Positions 47,290 to 59,640 of a stretch of DNA of 64,000 nucleotides are shown here, one piece after another; position 1 is the first letter of the stretch, and each line of letters starts with the position of its first letter. The position numbers were made by a program, and so were the translations under genes. This DNA is from Ancylostoma caninum (Eukaryota; Nematoda; Chromadorea; Rhabditida; Ancylostomatidae). Where the stretch lies: contig JBAJFG010000127.1 of NCBI GenBank assembly GCA_037903475.1, forward strand, positions 1 through 64,000, in the 5' to 3' direction. The notes under the pieces are model-generated. The model saw only the letters and a list, made by a program, of their open reading frames with translations, was not told the origin of the DNA and did not search any database.

Positions 47290-47570
47290 TCACCTTAAGT
47301 TCCGTTGATCTTCGGGTATACCAAGCGGGCACCAGCAATCCTTCCATTTGTCCCTTTCACGAGGCAGAGTTGTATTCTGTCCGTTCGAGGGACACGGAGC
47401 GCATCGTATCTATCCTTGAAGGACTTCACGAAGAAGCTTAACGTCCCGTGGAGTCCAGTCGCTGACGGCTGTTGTCCAACGGTTGTCGTTAAAACACACC
47501 ACGTGTCCGACCCACCCACTGATCTTGCTCAACTTGGCGTAAGCGGCAGCGTTCTTGATCTACGACTGTT
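47290..47570 (-). pseudogene. Decayed 3' end of an RTE-type non-LTR retrotransposon
   Basis: Reading the minus strand across three frames gives the C-terminal landmarks of RTE ORF2 proteins in order: IKNAAAYAKLSKI, GWVGHVV, FNDNRWTTAVSDWTPRDVK, FFVKSFKDRYDALRVPRT and ERDKWKDCWCPLGIPEDQR, then a stop near 47290. At least three frameshifts are needed, so it is dead. Similarity may extend with more decay to about 47790. RTE ORF2 encodes an endonuclease and a reverse transcriptase; only the segment after the transcriptase is present. Confidence 0.75.
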
Positions 47571-47799
47571 GATGCAGGGTGGAACTCCGTGTTCCTGCCC
47601 TCACTTGCGTGAGGCGGGTTATTTCTAGCATCACCCCTCGATGGAGCGTTCGACGACGATGACCGCGTTCTCATCCTGCTTGCGCAGCGCCCAGGTTTCT
47701 GTGGCTGTTCCACCACACCATAGGATACTTTTAAAAGTATCCTGCACTTCTCATTCGTTTCCAATTCAATATTCACACGGAGGACGCGCAATCAAATAA

Positions 47800-50700
47800 G
47801 GTTATCCTTCAATTATGCTCAAATTCACGAAAGTTTTTCAGCACATTGTAGAAGAAGTAAAACAGTATTGGAGACGAAAGGCTTGCTCAACTATTAGATG
47901 TTAGCATAAGTCTTTGCCCTCGTTTTTGGATGCAGTTTTCTCCACCTATTTGTTACTTATAGCTCACATGTACAACTCATATGTGATTCGAAGGCGCTAT
48001 TCTTGCATTACAAGATTGTTTAAACATTTTTTCAACCACAGTTTGCCTGAAATCTAAGCCTGTGAAGCCTAGCAACGAGTCGACGAGAAGTAGCACAACC
48101 GATAGCTACATGCACTAACATTCAGTTGGAGCTCGAAACGCCATCAAAACTGGCCAAGCGACTTGTGTTAACAAGAGAAGTGCATGAGCTTAAGTTGCCA
48201 TCCTAGGACAAGACCTGTGTAGTTAGAATGCCTGCCCAGCATGATGTTACAGGCTATACTTGAAATCTACTAAATACCATAGTAATGGAAAATGGCGGAT
48301 TTCGGCATGAAAATGGCGAATGATGTTAATCTCCGTGCAAAATGATGTTGATAATAGTGATCAGCGTCTGAAATTACCGCTACGTGCGAAAATTGGGAAG
48401 ATATTGCGAGACCGCGTAACTACCCTATGTCCACTGCTGTGTTCTAACTATGCGTCCTACATGTGCACTGCCCTGTGGTGTGTCCATGCGAAAAACGGAT
48501 TGATTTGAAATCAGAGTTGGGGCTGCACAGGGCAACTCGCTACGAAAGGAACGAAAGGTACGCCACACTGCCGGAGTACCTTTCCGTTATCAGCATTGTT
48601 GGAGGTCATCAATGTGAAACTCTGAGTTTCCATAAGTCATTTAGCAGATTTCGAGTATAGCCTATAACATCACGTTGGGTATGCTCTCTAACCATATAGG
48701 TATCGTCGCCGATTAGCAGCTTGATTTCGTGCACTTTCCTTGTAGGTATTAAAAAGATGTTTTGCTTGAAACACCTGGCTATCAGCGATTTTCTAAGCTC
48801 ATGAAAAACACATATGGTCTCTGATGTGATATCAACTACTTCGGCCAAACAGACACCTTTTACGAAGACCTGGGAATTCCTAAAGAAGAATCGTATGGTC
48901 TAGATGGACATCACAATTCTTAAAGCTACCATATAAATAAGGCTATTCTACTGAAGAATTCAATCGCAAAGGTTTGGTCATTCTACCCCATATTACTTCG
49001 GACCCCACCCTTACCATCATCGCCAAGCTGGCCCTCCAGCAGTTCCTTTGACGATATTCTACAGAGCTCACACGTTTGGACAGTTTTGGATGCCTTCTGG
49101 TTCCCAGTGGATAAAGGAGGGAATGGTGTTTCTCCTCAAATGTTCGTTTTTTTTTCTTAAGCCTAAAAATTAATAATTTATTAGTTCTCTGAAGCATTGA
49201 AAAGGAAGGGAAGTGGTTTCAGATGGTACAAAGCATGTTACGGAAAAGCGGCAGTTGGGCGGAAAAAATCGCTGGTGAAAAAGTGCAGTGACTTTAACCT
49301 AATATTAGGTCGTCAAGTATGAAATGTCTAATTTTATGAGAACTCACATTGACAATCGCTATCTTCGAAGCATTATCGGATCTCATCTTTCTCTTCATTA
49401 TGAAGGTACATCCTCCGTATTTCAAAATCATCTCCTTGATGGTTGATCAAAGTTCAAACTCATTGGAAGTACTGTTTGTGAAACTGCTCGAAGACTGAGA
49501 ATTGTGTCTTTTCGATACATGGGTTCCATCTTTGAGCCAGAGCAAAGAAAGCTGAGAACAGCAGTGAAGTGTTTGCGGCGCATTTGCCTATCAATGAATA
49601 GTGTTTATTTGGGAAGTTCCACTCAGGTGAAATGAAGGTTCAAAGCGAGCCTCATGATGAACCCGGAGGTTGATGAGCTGGAAGCTGTAGCGGAAGCGGA
49701 CAGGAGTCAAACTAGGCGTGCGTAAGCAACAAGTGTCTTTATAATTCAATAATGATTGGTTAACTAAGGCTATACGGCTATCAAAACTGGCTCGGTGAAC
49801 AAATTTTCCACAGTTTGCCTTTCAAAATTGAATTCGGCATTTTTCACAAATTCACGCCGATGAAGCCAGTGAGAGGTGGGAGCCCACCTATCCTTCACTG
49901 TACTGACCAACCTTGCTTTACTTGAGCACACCTCCTTTTAGGGATGAGCCCACTTGTTGCTAGGAGGGTGTTCAATTTTCAGAATGGTGTTAGAAACGCT
50001 CTTCGCCACTTGATTGCCACTAGTTTTCCACGCTCCTAAGCTGTTGGCGCAACCAAGCTACCGTTAAGATAGCAAAGATAGTAAAGGGGCAGATTTGGAT
50101 ATCTAGTATCGCTTCCTGCTCGAGAAATAAAACTCAAAACCTTCTCCTTCAAAATCAGACATTCCTTACTTTACGAACTAATATCAGTGGCGTACAGCCA
50201 ATCATCAACTAGTTTAAGTCATGGGTAAGTAAAACAGAGAACGACAACTTTACACGACAAACTTCCAGAGATCGGACATTTTCATGCAAGCAATTTTTCA
50301 GTTACACTGTAGCTATTATCATAACACTTCTTACAGCAACAATCTTGAAACACTCTTATCTGTGTGATTGATCACAAATAAATCGACAAAAGATACTCAA
50401 GGAATTCATTTCGATCAAAGTATTCAAACTAACACCACCACTTCAAGTCATCCACCGCCTGGGAGCTCGTTCTCTTTCCAATTTCCCTTATACGGAAACT
50501 ATACATTTTCTTCACACAATTAATCCTAGAACTCTTCTTGTTTTTTATGCAATCACTCTTACTACTACTCTCCTTTCACTCGCCCTTAATGTGAAGATCG
50601 TTGAAGAAAAATCCTAGAGATTTTACTAGATGCCTTCAAGTAGGTCTGGTTCGGAGGACTAAGAAGAACTCTTTGATTCAAACCTTGACCTACCCAATCT

Positions 50701-51650
50701 CGCTTTCCACATCGACCGCTTATACAACCTTCTACAGGGCATTCACCTCACATCAGCTGAGCCATTTCAATAGATCAAATTCTCCGTTGAAAGGCTACGT
50801 TTTTAGCGGCTCGCACGTAGTCTTTGTACTGGGTCCGCAATTGCACCGATGTTTACACCGTGACAAATGCCGTATACGAACAATACATCAAGATATATGC
50901 ACAATCAAGAGCAACGTTGCCGCCATTGAAGAAGATTCAACAGAGAGAAGAAGATTGCAAAAAAAGTGAAAAAAGAGGTAGTACAATAAAGCAATGCATG
51001 CAAAATATTTCACAATAGCAACGAACAAATCTACTTAGCTTCGTGGGTCATAAGTCAAGCTCATATATAATAGCATTTTTCCAATTAAACCTAAAACCAT
51101 TCAACCGTGAGGCACCTAAAAGTCTTCAAAAAAATATAACCATTCTCACAAATGCAAAAACAAACGACAAAAAAACCAGAGAAATCTAAACCAAACTAAT
51201 ACTAGAGTGTTTTATTTGAATGACACAACAAGAAACCAGTTCTCTAAAAAAACAGTAAGAAAATCGTTGAGATGCTCACAAAATTTTCTCTTTTACAATG
51301 TATACAATTTGCCGTTGGTGAAGCACTGTGGCCGCTCACTTTTGGTGGTATACAGGAGGCGACACTAGTGTCACAGACACTAGAATACTTATTTCAACGA
51401 GCTTCAAAGAGACACCAGCCGACATTGATCGAACGAAACGTAGCAAACATGTCATAGTGATTCGCCTTTTCGCTAGTTTTTATGACAAATCGTTCCACGT
51501 CTATGCCCCATCTTGATCCCTTTTTTTCACACTCAAATCGAATAGAAACTCGCTAATTCAAAAATCCACACCTTTTCGCGGCGGGACGCGTGGGAAAGCG
51601 CAGCGCACAGTCCTTTAGCCCCAATGCGCAGCGTGAGGGAAGTGCTAGTT
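47800..51650. other. Intergenic stretch, no gene seen
   Basis: AT-rich sequence with no supported exon, RNA gene or clear transposon end on either strand. Confidence 0.4.
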
Positions 51651-51652
51651 CT

Positions 51653-51654
<2 letters not shown>

Positions 51655-51718
<64 letters not shown>
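51655..51718. repeat. AT-dinucleotide microsatellite
   Basis: About 32 TA/AT repeats run uninterrupted up to the left end of the hAT-like MITE. The same repeat resumes at 51997-52013 on its other side, so the MITE inserted into the microsatellite. Confidence 0.95.
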
Positions 51719-51721
<3 letters not shown>

Positions 51722-51996
51722 TGGCGGACGCAGAAAGTGGGCGGGAGGGGGGGCGTGGGAAGAAAAGTGGGGTCTCCGCCGTTTTGGGGACCCAGACGGA
51801 AGATAAAATTAATAATAATATTAATTATAATAATAAACAATAAATAAAAAATATATTAAAAATAATAATAAAAATAAACAATTAAAAATAAACTAACACA
51901 AGATTTTTATTTGTATTGTAAAGTAATTTCGAAAATTTGGCGACCCATTCTCGGAGGCGCCCCCCCGCCCCCCTCAACCTCTCTCGTCCGCCACTG
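51719..51996. mobile_element. hAT-like MITE, 278 bp, inserted in an AT microsatellite
   Basis: CAGTGGCGGACGCAG at the left and CGTCCGCCACTG at the right define the element. It is the reverse complement of the 32963-33232 copy with high similarity throughout, including a (AAT/TTA)-rich centre and ATTTGGCGACCCATTCTCGG. An 8-bp target duplication would be ATATATAT here and cannot be told from the microsatellite. Confidence 0.9.
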
Positions 51997-52139
51997 ATAT
52001 ATATATATATATAATGTCTTAATATTTTGAAGCTTTATATGTTGTATGCATCAATGCTAACTCTTTTCATTCAATCTGTCATCAAATGTTTCGCACTTGA
52101 TGAACTTAGCACACTATTTCTGGTTATTTTCTTTTTTAG

Positions 52140-52500
52140 CGTTCGTCTAGCCGTGGTGGATGTGTCATATGGTGAGGAATTTGATTCATCTAGAATACAC
52201 AGTAGTTTTATCTTTCTTAGAATCTATTGCCTGTGTTTCCCATGGTACTGTTGTTCTTGATTTCAGGCGAACAAGTGGGAACAACGCAAAGATCAAGGTC
52301 CGAGGGTATTTATGGAAGGACGGCGAACCGATCGGGGAGCTGGAAGGAGGCACCGACCGCAAGGACTCGCCGGGAAGCTGGGAGCCCTGGACCGAGCGGA
52401 TCTCTGCCTCCTCTTCACCTTCGCCTTTTGCGATCTCTTTCTCATGTTCATATACTGCCGCGCTGTGTCCCTCCAATAAATCATATGTTATTAAGTGTCG
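52140..52500 (+). other. GC-rich coding-like island with splice-type borders
   Basis: A 32-nt segment (52140-52171) lies between a TTTTTTAG acceptor and a GTGAGG donor. A second segment starts at 52267 after TTGATTTCAG and is GC-rich and open in all three forward frames for 68-85 codons, with CCAATAAATC near 52476. The frame starting ANKWEQRKDQGPRVFMEG and ending CDLFLMFIYCRAVSLQ looks most protein-like but cannot be joined in phase to the first segment. Identity unknown; it may be a two-exon gene end or repeat-derived. Confidence 0.3.
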
Positions 52501-52559
52501 AAACAGTGAAAGAATATAAAAGGTTAGGGCCCTGGGGCGGTTGTGCGTTTTAAGGGGAT

Positions 52560-55080
52560 TGAGCCGTAGGCGACGTCATCCTTTACTGATGCACATATGG
52601 ACATATAAGGGCGTAAGTCTGAATAGGTTCACGGAGAAGGAGACGTATTACTAAGATTCGATTTTCAGAATGAGAGAACTTCCATGGCTCTTTCTGGTTA
52701 GCTGTTGACGATTTCGGGTTTGACAGTAGATTGACCGAATCACATGGTTATCGTTTTGCTCCCGCAAGCAATGAAGGATGGTCCAGGGGCTTAAGGAGCT
52801 TGCAGACTTTTGCCGCGGCGACAGTCGCCCACGGTTAAGCATAGGCCAGCGACGTCGCTGCGGCGCTGCGACAAAAGTATGGAAAAGTATGCAAGCCCCT
52901 TTACTGCGTGACGCTGACTGGATAAGACGCATTTCACTTTTACAAAACCGCATAAAAACCCACAAAGTTCTAGGAGAGCTCACTACTGACCCCTTTGACG
53001 AGATCCTGCACTGTGTTGCCTGTTGAATTACCATGCTTACGACCACCATGCGCCGCAACCCTCAGAGATACCATTGCATTTGATGCAGACGACACTGAAG
53101 TCGTAATTAAACGAAAACGAATGTTGGCTCAAAAGAAAAACAACGCAAAAATAGTACAAAACTACAGCTGCGGCTTTGTTCGGGGGTACTGCCATCCATG
53201 GTCACATCATTTGTGGTGAGATAATCAAGTTTGTGTTGTTTGGATACTGCTGTAGCTCACTTGCGGAATTGCCAATCATGGTCACGCAGTTCGTAATTCG
53301 GAGGACTTGGCCTTGGTCTGACACACCTCGCATGTCAACCAACGGCATTGAAGGCACCCCTAAATGTTTGTGTTTAATATTCTGCAGTGCTTTGAGGTTT
53401 TTGACGATCACAGTACTCCGGGTGAAATAGCCCGAAACAGCGGACGGGGTTTTCCACGCGTGACCCATGTATTACGCAACCCTTCCAAATTCAGTAGGTT
53501 TCGCAATGCATTCTTGTAGCTTATTAGCTCACTTAGCGGTTGTTTGAGCGCTTCCTTCTGAACCTACACTTTTCCACTGTAATCGTAAACGGTGCGTGTT
53601 CCAAACATTTCTTCTCCTCTCCTCTTTATTAATTTCTTCTATTATCTTCTCTTTACATGCAGAGAAAAACTCAGCATCAAAATCCGGAAATGTGCATCCA
53701 CTCGACAAAGACTATCTCTTTTCAACACTTCCTCCCCGCTTGAACCTAAGAAATGGGCGAAGGTGTATGAAACACTTTTATTGGAAGAAATGGACGAAGG
53801 TGTATGAAACGCTTCTACTGGAGTCTTTTTCACAGTTTGCGAGCAACTGGACGTGAACGTTGCTGATGATGGAGTAGTGCTCGAATAAATGGAAAGTAAT
53901 CATAATCAGCCATCCCATATAGTGGCGTTCTCCATCGTTTTCAGTCCAAGTCGTCTTCGCTTTAATTCGGATTGAGTAAATGTCCTGAGTGCCCTCTTGA
54001 GACAGTGTCATTCATGAATCTGATCCGTAGTAACCATAAGTGAACAAGGTATTTCATCTCTCAGGTTCCAGAGGAGGCACTGAAGGCTGTCCTCCGACTA
54101 ATGGGATTTTTGCCCCCCCCCCCTCCACTATCCAATTCAGAAGGGAATGATGCCGCGTTACTCTGGTCATTTACAACAAGATACGCATCCTACTCTATAG
54201 TAAAGCGCTAGGACATATTACAAAATATAATATTGAGTTTCTTCATCTACTACACCTAGTACCTCTCTCATTCTCACTCTCATCTCGTTTGTATACAATT
54301 AAGCACTTTTGAAGCTTCCTTGGGAACTACTGATGAAAGGGTCCATGACCCGGGGGCGCCAAGGAAAGCTACACTTCCGGTCTAGTTCAAGCCCCGAAAC
54401 CGGTAGTGTGAAAACATTAGGATGTTTGACTGCTGTGTTCTTGACACCATTCTTTATTACATTCATTCACAGATGAATCAGGACCTCTAATGATTTTCTT
54501 AGATAGGATGTTACAACTCTCTGTGTATGTGTCTGTCGCCGGGTGACTCATCGCCCCAGGGAGTCGAGGGGACGGCAATCTTTACCATTTTCAAACAGAA
54601 TTCTTGGTGATTAAGGCAGAGATTCCCAGAAGAAAGATAAGGGCAGATTAAAAAGGGTTCCCCACATCCACTGGAAAGACTTTCGCAATTTATCGAGAAT
54701 GAAAAGTCGAGGGCGTTGGGGTTGCATGCCCGCGGTTAAGATGCTTGAACTGCAAGCACATTTGGAGTCCAGGTGAACAGAATCCAGACAAAACAGGCTA
54801 AGACAACTTCCACCTCCTTGATCTCTTCACTTAAAATAACGTTTTCAAAATCATATGTCTCCATAAAACATCATTCGCACTACATCAAAGCTAACAAAAT
54901 AGGCACGTGCGCTTCAAAACAAAAGAGGCTCATATAGGATAGCTAAACTCTTCAAAACGTAGTACTTGCCTGAGAGTTCGGGAAAAGAGTGTATGTGGAA
55001 GCCCCGAAAGTTCACGAAAGGGTGGAGAATATCGTTAGGGGGTGTTGCGGTAAGAGCGAGCGGTTAGCTACCGCAGCCGA
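52560..55080. other. Intergenic stretch, no gene established
   Basis: Apart from the short tandem pair at 53750-53825 and a C10-type tract near 54113, no gene, RNA or transposon end could be supported. Confidence 0.4.
53750..53825. repeat. Tandem pair of about 36 bp
   Basis: Two copies of TGGRCGAAGGTGTATGAAAC followed by RCTTYTAYTGGA stand head to tail. The period is a multiple of three, but no gene context is seen. Confidence 0.6.
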
Positions 55081-55090
55081 ACCCCTCGTA

Positions 55091-55268
55091 CAGTCCTTAT
55101 CGAAAAGATAGACGGATTGCGCGTGCGGTTTCATATCGTCGCGGCCGCAGAGTCGCGTTGGGACCTATCGCACCCTCTCACTTGGAGCATGCTCTCTCAG
55201 CATCCATCGTTCAGATCCCACCGCGTTTCCGCAGTCACGAAATCCGTCTATCTTTTCGACAAGGACTG
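55091..55268. mobile_element. 178-bp MITE with 29-bp inverted ends, TA target site
   Basis: CAGTCCTTATCGAAAAGATA at the left pairs with TATCTTTTCGACAAGGACTG at the right, and pairing continues into GACGGATT. TA flanks both ends, consistent with Tc1/mariner-type insertion. The interior is GC-richer than its surroundings (CGTCGCGGCCGCAGAGTCGCG) and non-coding. Confidence 0.82.
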
Positions 55269-55279
55269 TACAGCCTGTG

Positions 55280-57035
55280 AAAATAGGTTTTTCTTTCACT
55301 GTTTTCGCCACGTTAGTTTGACTGTTTATTATAATATTGGATAATAATTTGAGTTGTTCACAGTGTGTGCAGAACATTGCTCCATTACTGCACTAATGTA
55401 CATCAGTATTATTTCACATGTGCAGTCGTCCATGGTACTCCTATTAGCTAAGATGCGACAAGGTTTGCGGTCACACATTTCGCACCGATGTTCTGGTTCT
55501 TGTTTTTTTTCGATATGAGGAGCGCCTACATCTGCAAACAATTCAAAAATTCCGTCACATGTGAAAGAACCGAGTACAAATTCTACAGTCAAGTTCGAGT
55601 TTGACTGTTCGATTTCGAATGAGCCAAGAATTCGAGTGTTCGTACAAGAGAGAGCAATGTAGCCTTAGAGGAAAGAGGAGGAGCGGCATGGCTTCATTAT
55701 GGGATTGATTTTGAATGATAAATCATATTAATTGAATAACTCGATTCTTATTTGCCCTTAATCCTACTTATAACATCCACTTTAATAGAGAATATTACTT
55801 GTTTTACTTGCTCACAATTTGCGCTAGACGAGACCGTAGGAGTGGGTGCCAGGCGTCGGAATGAAAATTATTTCGTTCCATTTTTGAGGCACTGAAAATC
55901 TTTGCATACAGGCCTGAAGAATTTGTGATGGTGGCCATAGTGGTTGTCTGTTTTCCGTAACGCTAGCTCTCCCAAACCTTTGCGATGCCTCATAGCTTGC
56001 TGAAGTTGCAACAGAACCTCTATACTGAAAAAATTTACAACCTGTCGTATCATATAACTAAAGATTAACTAAGGCATCTTTTGAACGCATGCCACATTCA
56101 GAACGAGCTTTCTGGTTTCATTTTTCTAGTAGCTACTGTATACTCGCAATTGTTTAACGTCTTGGTCGTTTTTAGTCGCTGAAAATGTCAGACCACCTGA
56201 CAACCAATTCATGCGGGATGGTAACCTTACATCACTATATGATGGTATTTTGAGTGTTCGTACCAATTGGTCCGAATTAGTTTGCAAGAGTAGTCGATGT
56301 GATTACTTGATACCATTGCGCGGAGCAGGGATGAGCGGAAGTTGGATTTAAAATTTCGGAACTCGGATGTCGGAAGCCCCATGAAACAGGAATATCGGAA
56401 GTGCCCGGAAGTCGGAAGCCGGAAGTAGAGAGTAGCCAACGCGTGTACCTACGAAGATATGGAGGGGGGGGGGGGGCAAGCGGTGTACTGTTAGATTAAC
56501 GAGTGTTCATTTGAAAAGCTTTACCTTACTAGCGCTCCTTCAGGACGCTAGAAAGTGGGGTGGGGCAGCCACTTGGGGTATGTGCAAAAGCTTCACACAT
56601 GGGAAATGCTTAGAAACTTAGCAAATAAGCAAAACTAATCAGTAACTGAACTCAAATACAAAATCCTTTTTATGAGGGTCAGGCTTCGAGTCTCCTCGCG
56701 ATCCTAGCCTTGCTTGCAAATGCTTAATCACGCACCTACATGAAAAGCTGATTTCCGATGCAATGATACTACCCACTTTTTCGTCACATTTCTTACATGC
56801 CTATGGACCCATTATGAGCGGCCACTTTCAACTCTGCGCAGGAGTATCTTTCACATGGCTTTAGTACTTGTGAACAACACAGTGTAACGAATGCCGTGCG
56901 AATAATCACCTGAAATGATTCAAGCTTCACGTAGCTGAGATAGTCCAGCTGATGAGCTTCTGCTTCAGTGTACAGGGAGGAAGAAGAGGGGGGTCGACTG
57001 AGACACAAATGAATGCGTAGCGTACTCTACCGGTA
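55280..57035. other. Intergenic stretch, no gene seen
   Basis: Contains a piece of the TTCGA-rich foldback family at about 55600-55690 and a G12-type tract near 56464. No supported gene. Confidence 0.4.
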
Positions 57036-57039
57036 GACG

Positions 57040-57620
57040 TGCATCTTGATGTTTTCTCCACTATTGGGCCACTGCGGACCTCTTTTCCATCCGTGGACCC
57101 GTATGCTGGCGTTTTGCCCACTAATAGGAATAATGCGGACTCACTCTTCATCCGTGCACTCGTATCCAGGCGCTTTCGCCACTTTTGGGCCAGGGAAGAC
57201 CCATTCACCATTCTTGGATCTGTATCCTGGCGTTCCTCCCATTATTGCGGCAGGGCAGACCCAATCCACCGGTGGGACCCGTGTCCCAGCGCTTTTGGGC
57301 CACTGTGGACCTATTTTCCATCCGTGCGCCCGTATGCTGGCGTCATGCCCACTAATGGGAATCATCCGGATTCACTCTTCATCCGTGCACCCGTATCCAG
57401 GCGCTTTCCCCACTTTTGGGGCAGGGAAGACCCATTCTCCATTCTTGGATCTGTATCCTAATGGACCACTGTGGACCCTAATGGGCCACTGTGGACCTAT
57501 TTTCCATCCGTGGACCCGTATGCTGGCGTTTTGCCCACTAATGGGCCACGGCGGACCCTTTCCCATCGATGGATCCGTACCCTGCCATTTTCCCACTGTT
57601 GGGCCACCCATCCTGATGTT
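57040..57620. repeat. Minisatellite, unit about 60 bp, with higher-order structure
   Basis: About ten diverged units recur, with landmarks GGGCCACTGYGGACC, TTTCCATCCGTGGACCC, GTATGCTGGCG and TTTTGCCCACTAATGGG. The GTATGCTGGCG landmark is at 57101, 57332 and 57518, indicating a larger period of three to four units. Because the unit is near a multiple of three, long frames stay open on both strands (for example 57046-57627), but composition and period point to satellite DNA rather than a protein. Confidence 0.85.
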
Positions 57621-57828
57621 TTTCTGAAGTACGGGGCACATCAGTCCGTCATCAGTGCACCCACACTCTTTATAAATCTTGAAAAAAAATGGAAGGAAGT
57701 TAGGAAATATTTAGAAAGTTTGATCAGTTGCACAACTGGTTCCAGAAAATGTCACAACAGCTTATAATGACGTGTTCTTCGTTCGTTCAACCTGTGTATT
57801 TGATTGTACTGCCCTTCTTAAAAACAGA

Positions 57829-58020
57829 CAGATCCTCAAGCTGCATAATCCCCATAGGACCCCAACAACGAGAGGTGCTCAAAGAGCGCATCCTATATAA
57901 GGAAACCGAGTAAATCCTATCGCTCAGATCCTCAAGCTGCATAATCCCCATGGGACCCCAATAACGAGAGGTGCTCAAGGAGCGCATCCTATATAAGGAA
58001 ACCGAGTAAATCCTATCGCT
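57829..58020. repeat. 96-bp tandem duplication
   Basis: Two head-to-tail copies (57829-57924 and 57925-58020) differ at only a few bases. Each contains CCTATATAAGG, a TATA-like motif, near its end. The near identity shows a recent duplication. Confidence 0.92.
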
Positions 58021-58029
58021 AAGGCCTCC

Positions 58030-59365
58030 ACTCATCCTTTCGAAGTTTCACGTCCAGCGTTCCAAGATTCAGTGCAGTTATTGACAGGGCTCCATCAGAG
58101 GGGCTACTCTGCTCCGTACATTGCTGCTATGCATCGCTAAATCGTTGTAAACACTGTTCCGCCCAGAGGGCTCGAGATCGCTAGCTGCTGTTCCCACCGC
58201 GAAATCCCGAATGCACCCGACTTCCACCACGTCTATGCACCTATGACAAAACATCGGCCGAATGCCCCGTCAGCTGCGCATCTTCGCGAGCCACAGTCTA
58301 TATATGAGTTCACGGCTAAAGCATGCGATCACGAGCTATTCCTCCTACGCCTGCGCTCTAGAAAATTTTGTTGCACTAGCATGTTTCATATAAGAGGATT
58401 GTGCTCATAAATGGTGTTGCTAAAGAATTGGAAAACAGAAAAACATAAGTCACCTATGAATAAATAGGGAATAAGTAGTAGTAAACTCCGGTCAGACTAA
58501 AAAAAACTCAAACATTGGGGCGGAAGCTTTTTGGAATAGTGTAGCCGCCATCATACTGCTCCCCTGAGTCACAGCTTATAGTGAAGCATGAACAAAGAAT
58601 ATTATTAGCACAGTTTCCATTTCAGTCCCCCCCCCCACCGTAGTTTCTCCTAGTAATTCATCCGGAGGAGTTTCTACATCTTCTGCGCAGTGTTCTGTGC
58701 GACTCTGTGATTTGAAAGAACTAAGCGTTGCTTCTGGATCAATGCTATACTATGTATTTAGTCAGTTGATACTACGCGTATAGTGAGCGGGGGTGGACAA
58801 TTTCATATTTTTCACTGCCCATTTCAGCAAATACCTAATGTTGAGCAGCCATCTCTTGTATCTATAACTCACTTTCGGAAATTGTGATTTCTTCACATGC
58901 TCATATACAGCGTTGGACTCCGTAAATATGTTTGGTACAAAATATGAGTAGCAAAACTGCAGCCAGCACAACGCAACTTCCAGAATTTCACTCTTTGAGA
59001 GAAAAAAAACACTGAAAGTTCCGGCTAAAGAATGTATGATACGCCGACGACAGTGCGTGCAAGAAAACAGAAAATTGACAGTAAGCGTCACTTCAGGTAT
59101 ATGTATTACTGCCGCTTAGGGCAGACATTGGTTATCTGCTGAAAAACTCCTCGAAACTCATGTGTATGACAAAATCCAGCTTAGTCACTCTCCAAAACTT
59201 CCGAAAACTTCAGCTTTTTTTGCGATTTTTCGGGAGTCGGAAACCCAAAAAACACCGGCATATCGGAAATTTCGGAAGTAGGAATTCCGCTCATCCCTGA
59301 CGCGGAGAATACCCAGCTAGACCAGCACTATTGGATATCGGGGGTTTTTTTAATCCCTTTTAGTC
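58030..59365. other. Intergenic stretch, no gene seen
   Basis: A minus-strand frame at 58762-59091 has several Cys and a protein-like start but no supported borders. No RNA gene or repeat end is identified. Confidence 0.35.
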
Positions 59366-59371
59366 CTGGTA

Positions 59372-59640
59372 TATAGTCCGTTAGCTTAGAGAGGGCGGAT
59401 GGTGTGACTGGTGGTTGTCTGCACTCAGGACCTTAGCACGATGTCGACCAACTGATCCAACTTTAACGTTTTTTTAGGTTTTGATTTGTCTGTGGTGTGA
59501 CTCCTCCCATTTTGATGTTTTCCTACTGCCGCATAGTAAAATCTCCTTCCAAACGCATCCGGCAGCGTCCTCTCGGTGGAATGAGTGCGGTTGCAATTGC
59601 GAAATCCCTCCATCGGCCCTCTGTGAACTAACGGACTATA
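59372..59640. mobile_element. 269-bp MITE with TATAGTCCG ends
   Basis: The left end TATAGTCCGTTAGCTTAGAG pairs with CTCTGTGAACTAACGGACTATA at the right (about 24 bp, few mismatches). The interior matches 13440-13560. A third right end of the family (GGCTCTCTGTGAGCTAAGAG followed by ACTATA) lies at 60672-60697. No coding capacity. Confidence 0.75.

Noticed and set aside
50601..50969. 122-codon plus-strand frame
   Set aside because: Overlaps other open frames in AT-rich DNA; no motif, splice or start support.
57046..57627. 193-codon open frame, apparently a Pro/His-rich repeat protein
   Set aside because: It lies in a minisatellite of near 60-bp period and other frames are equally open; no splice, start or selection evidence.
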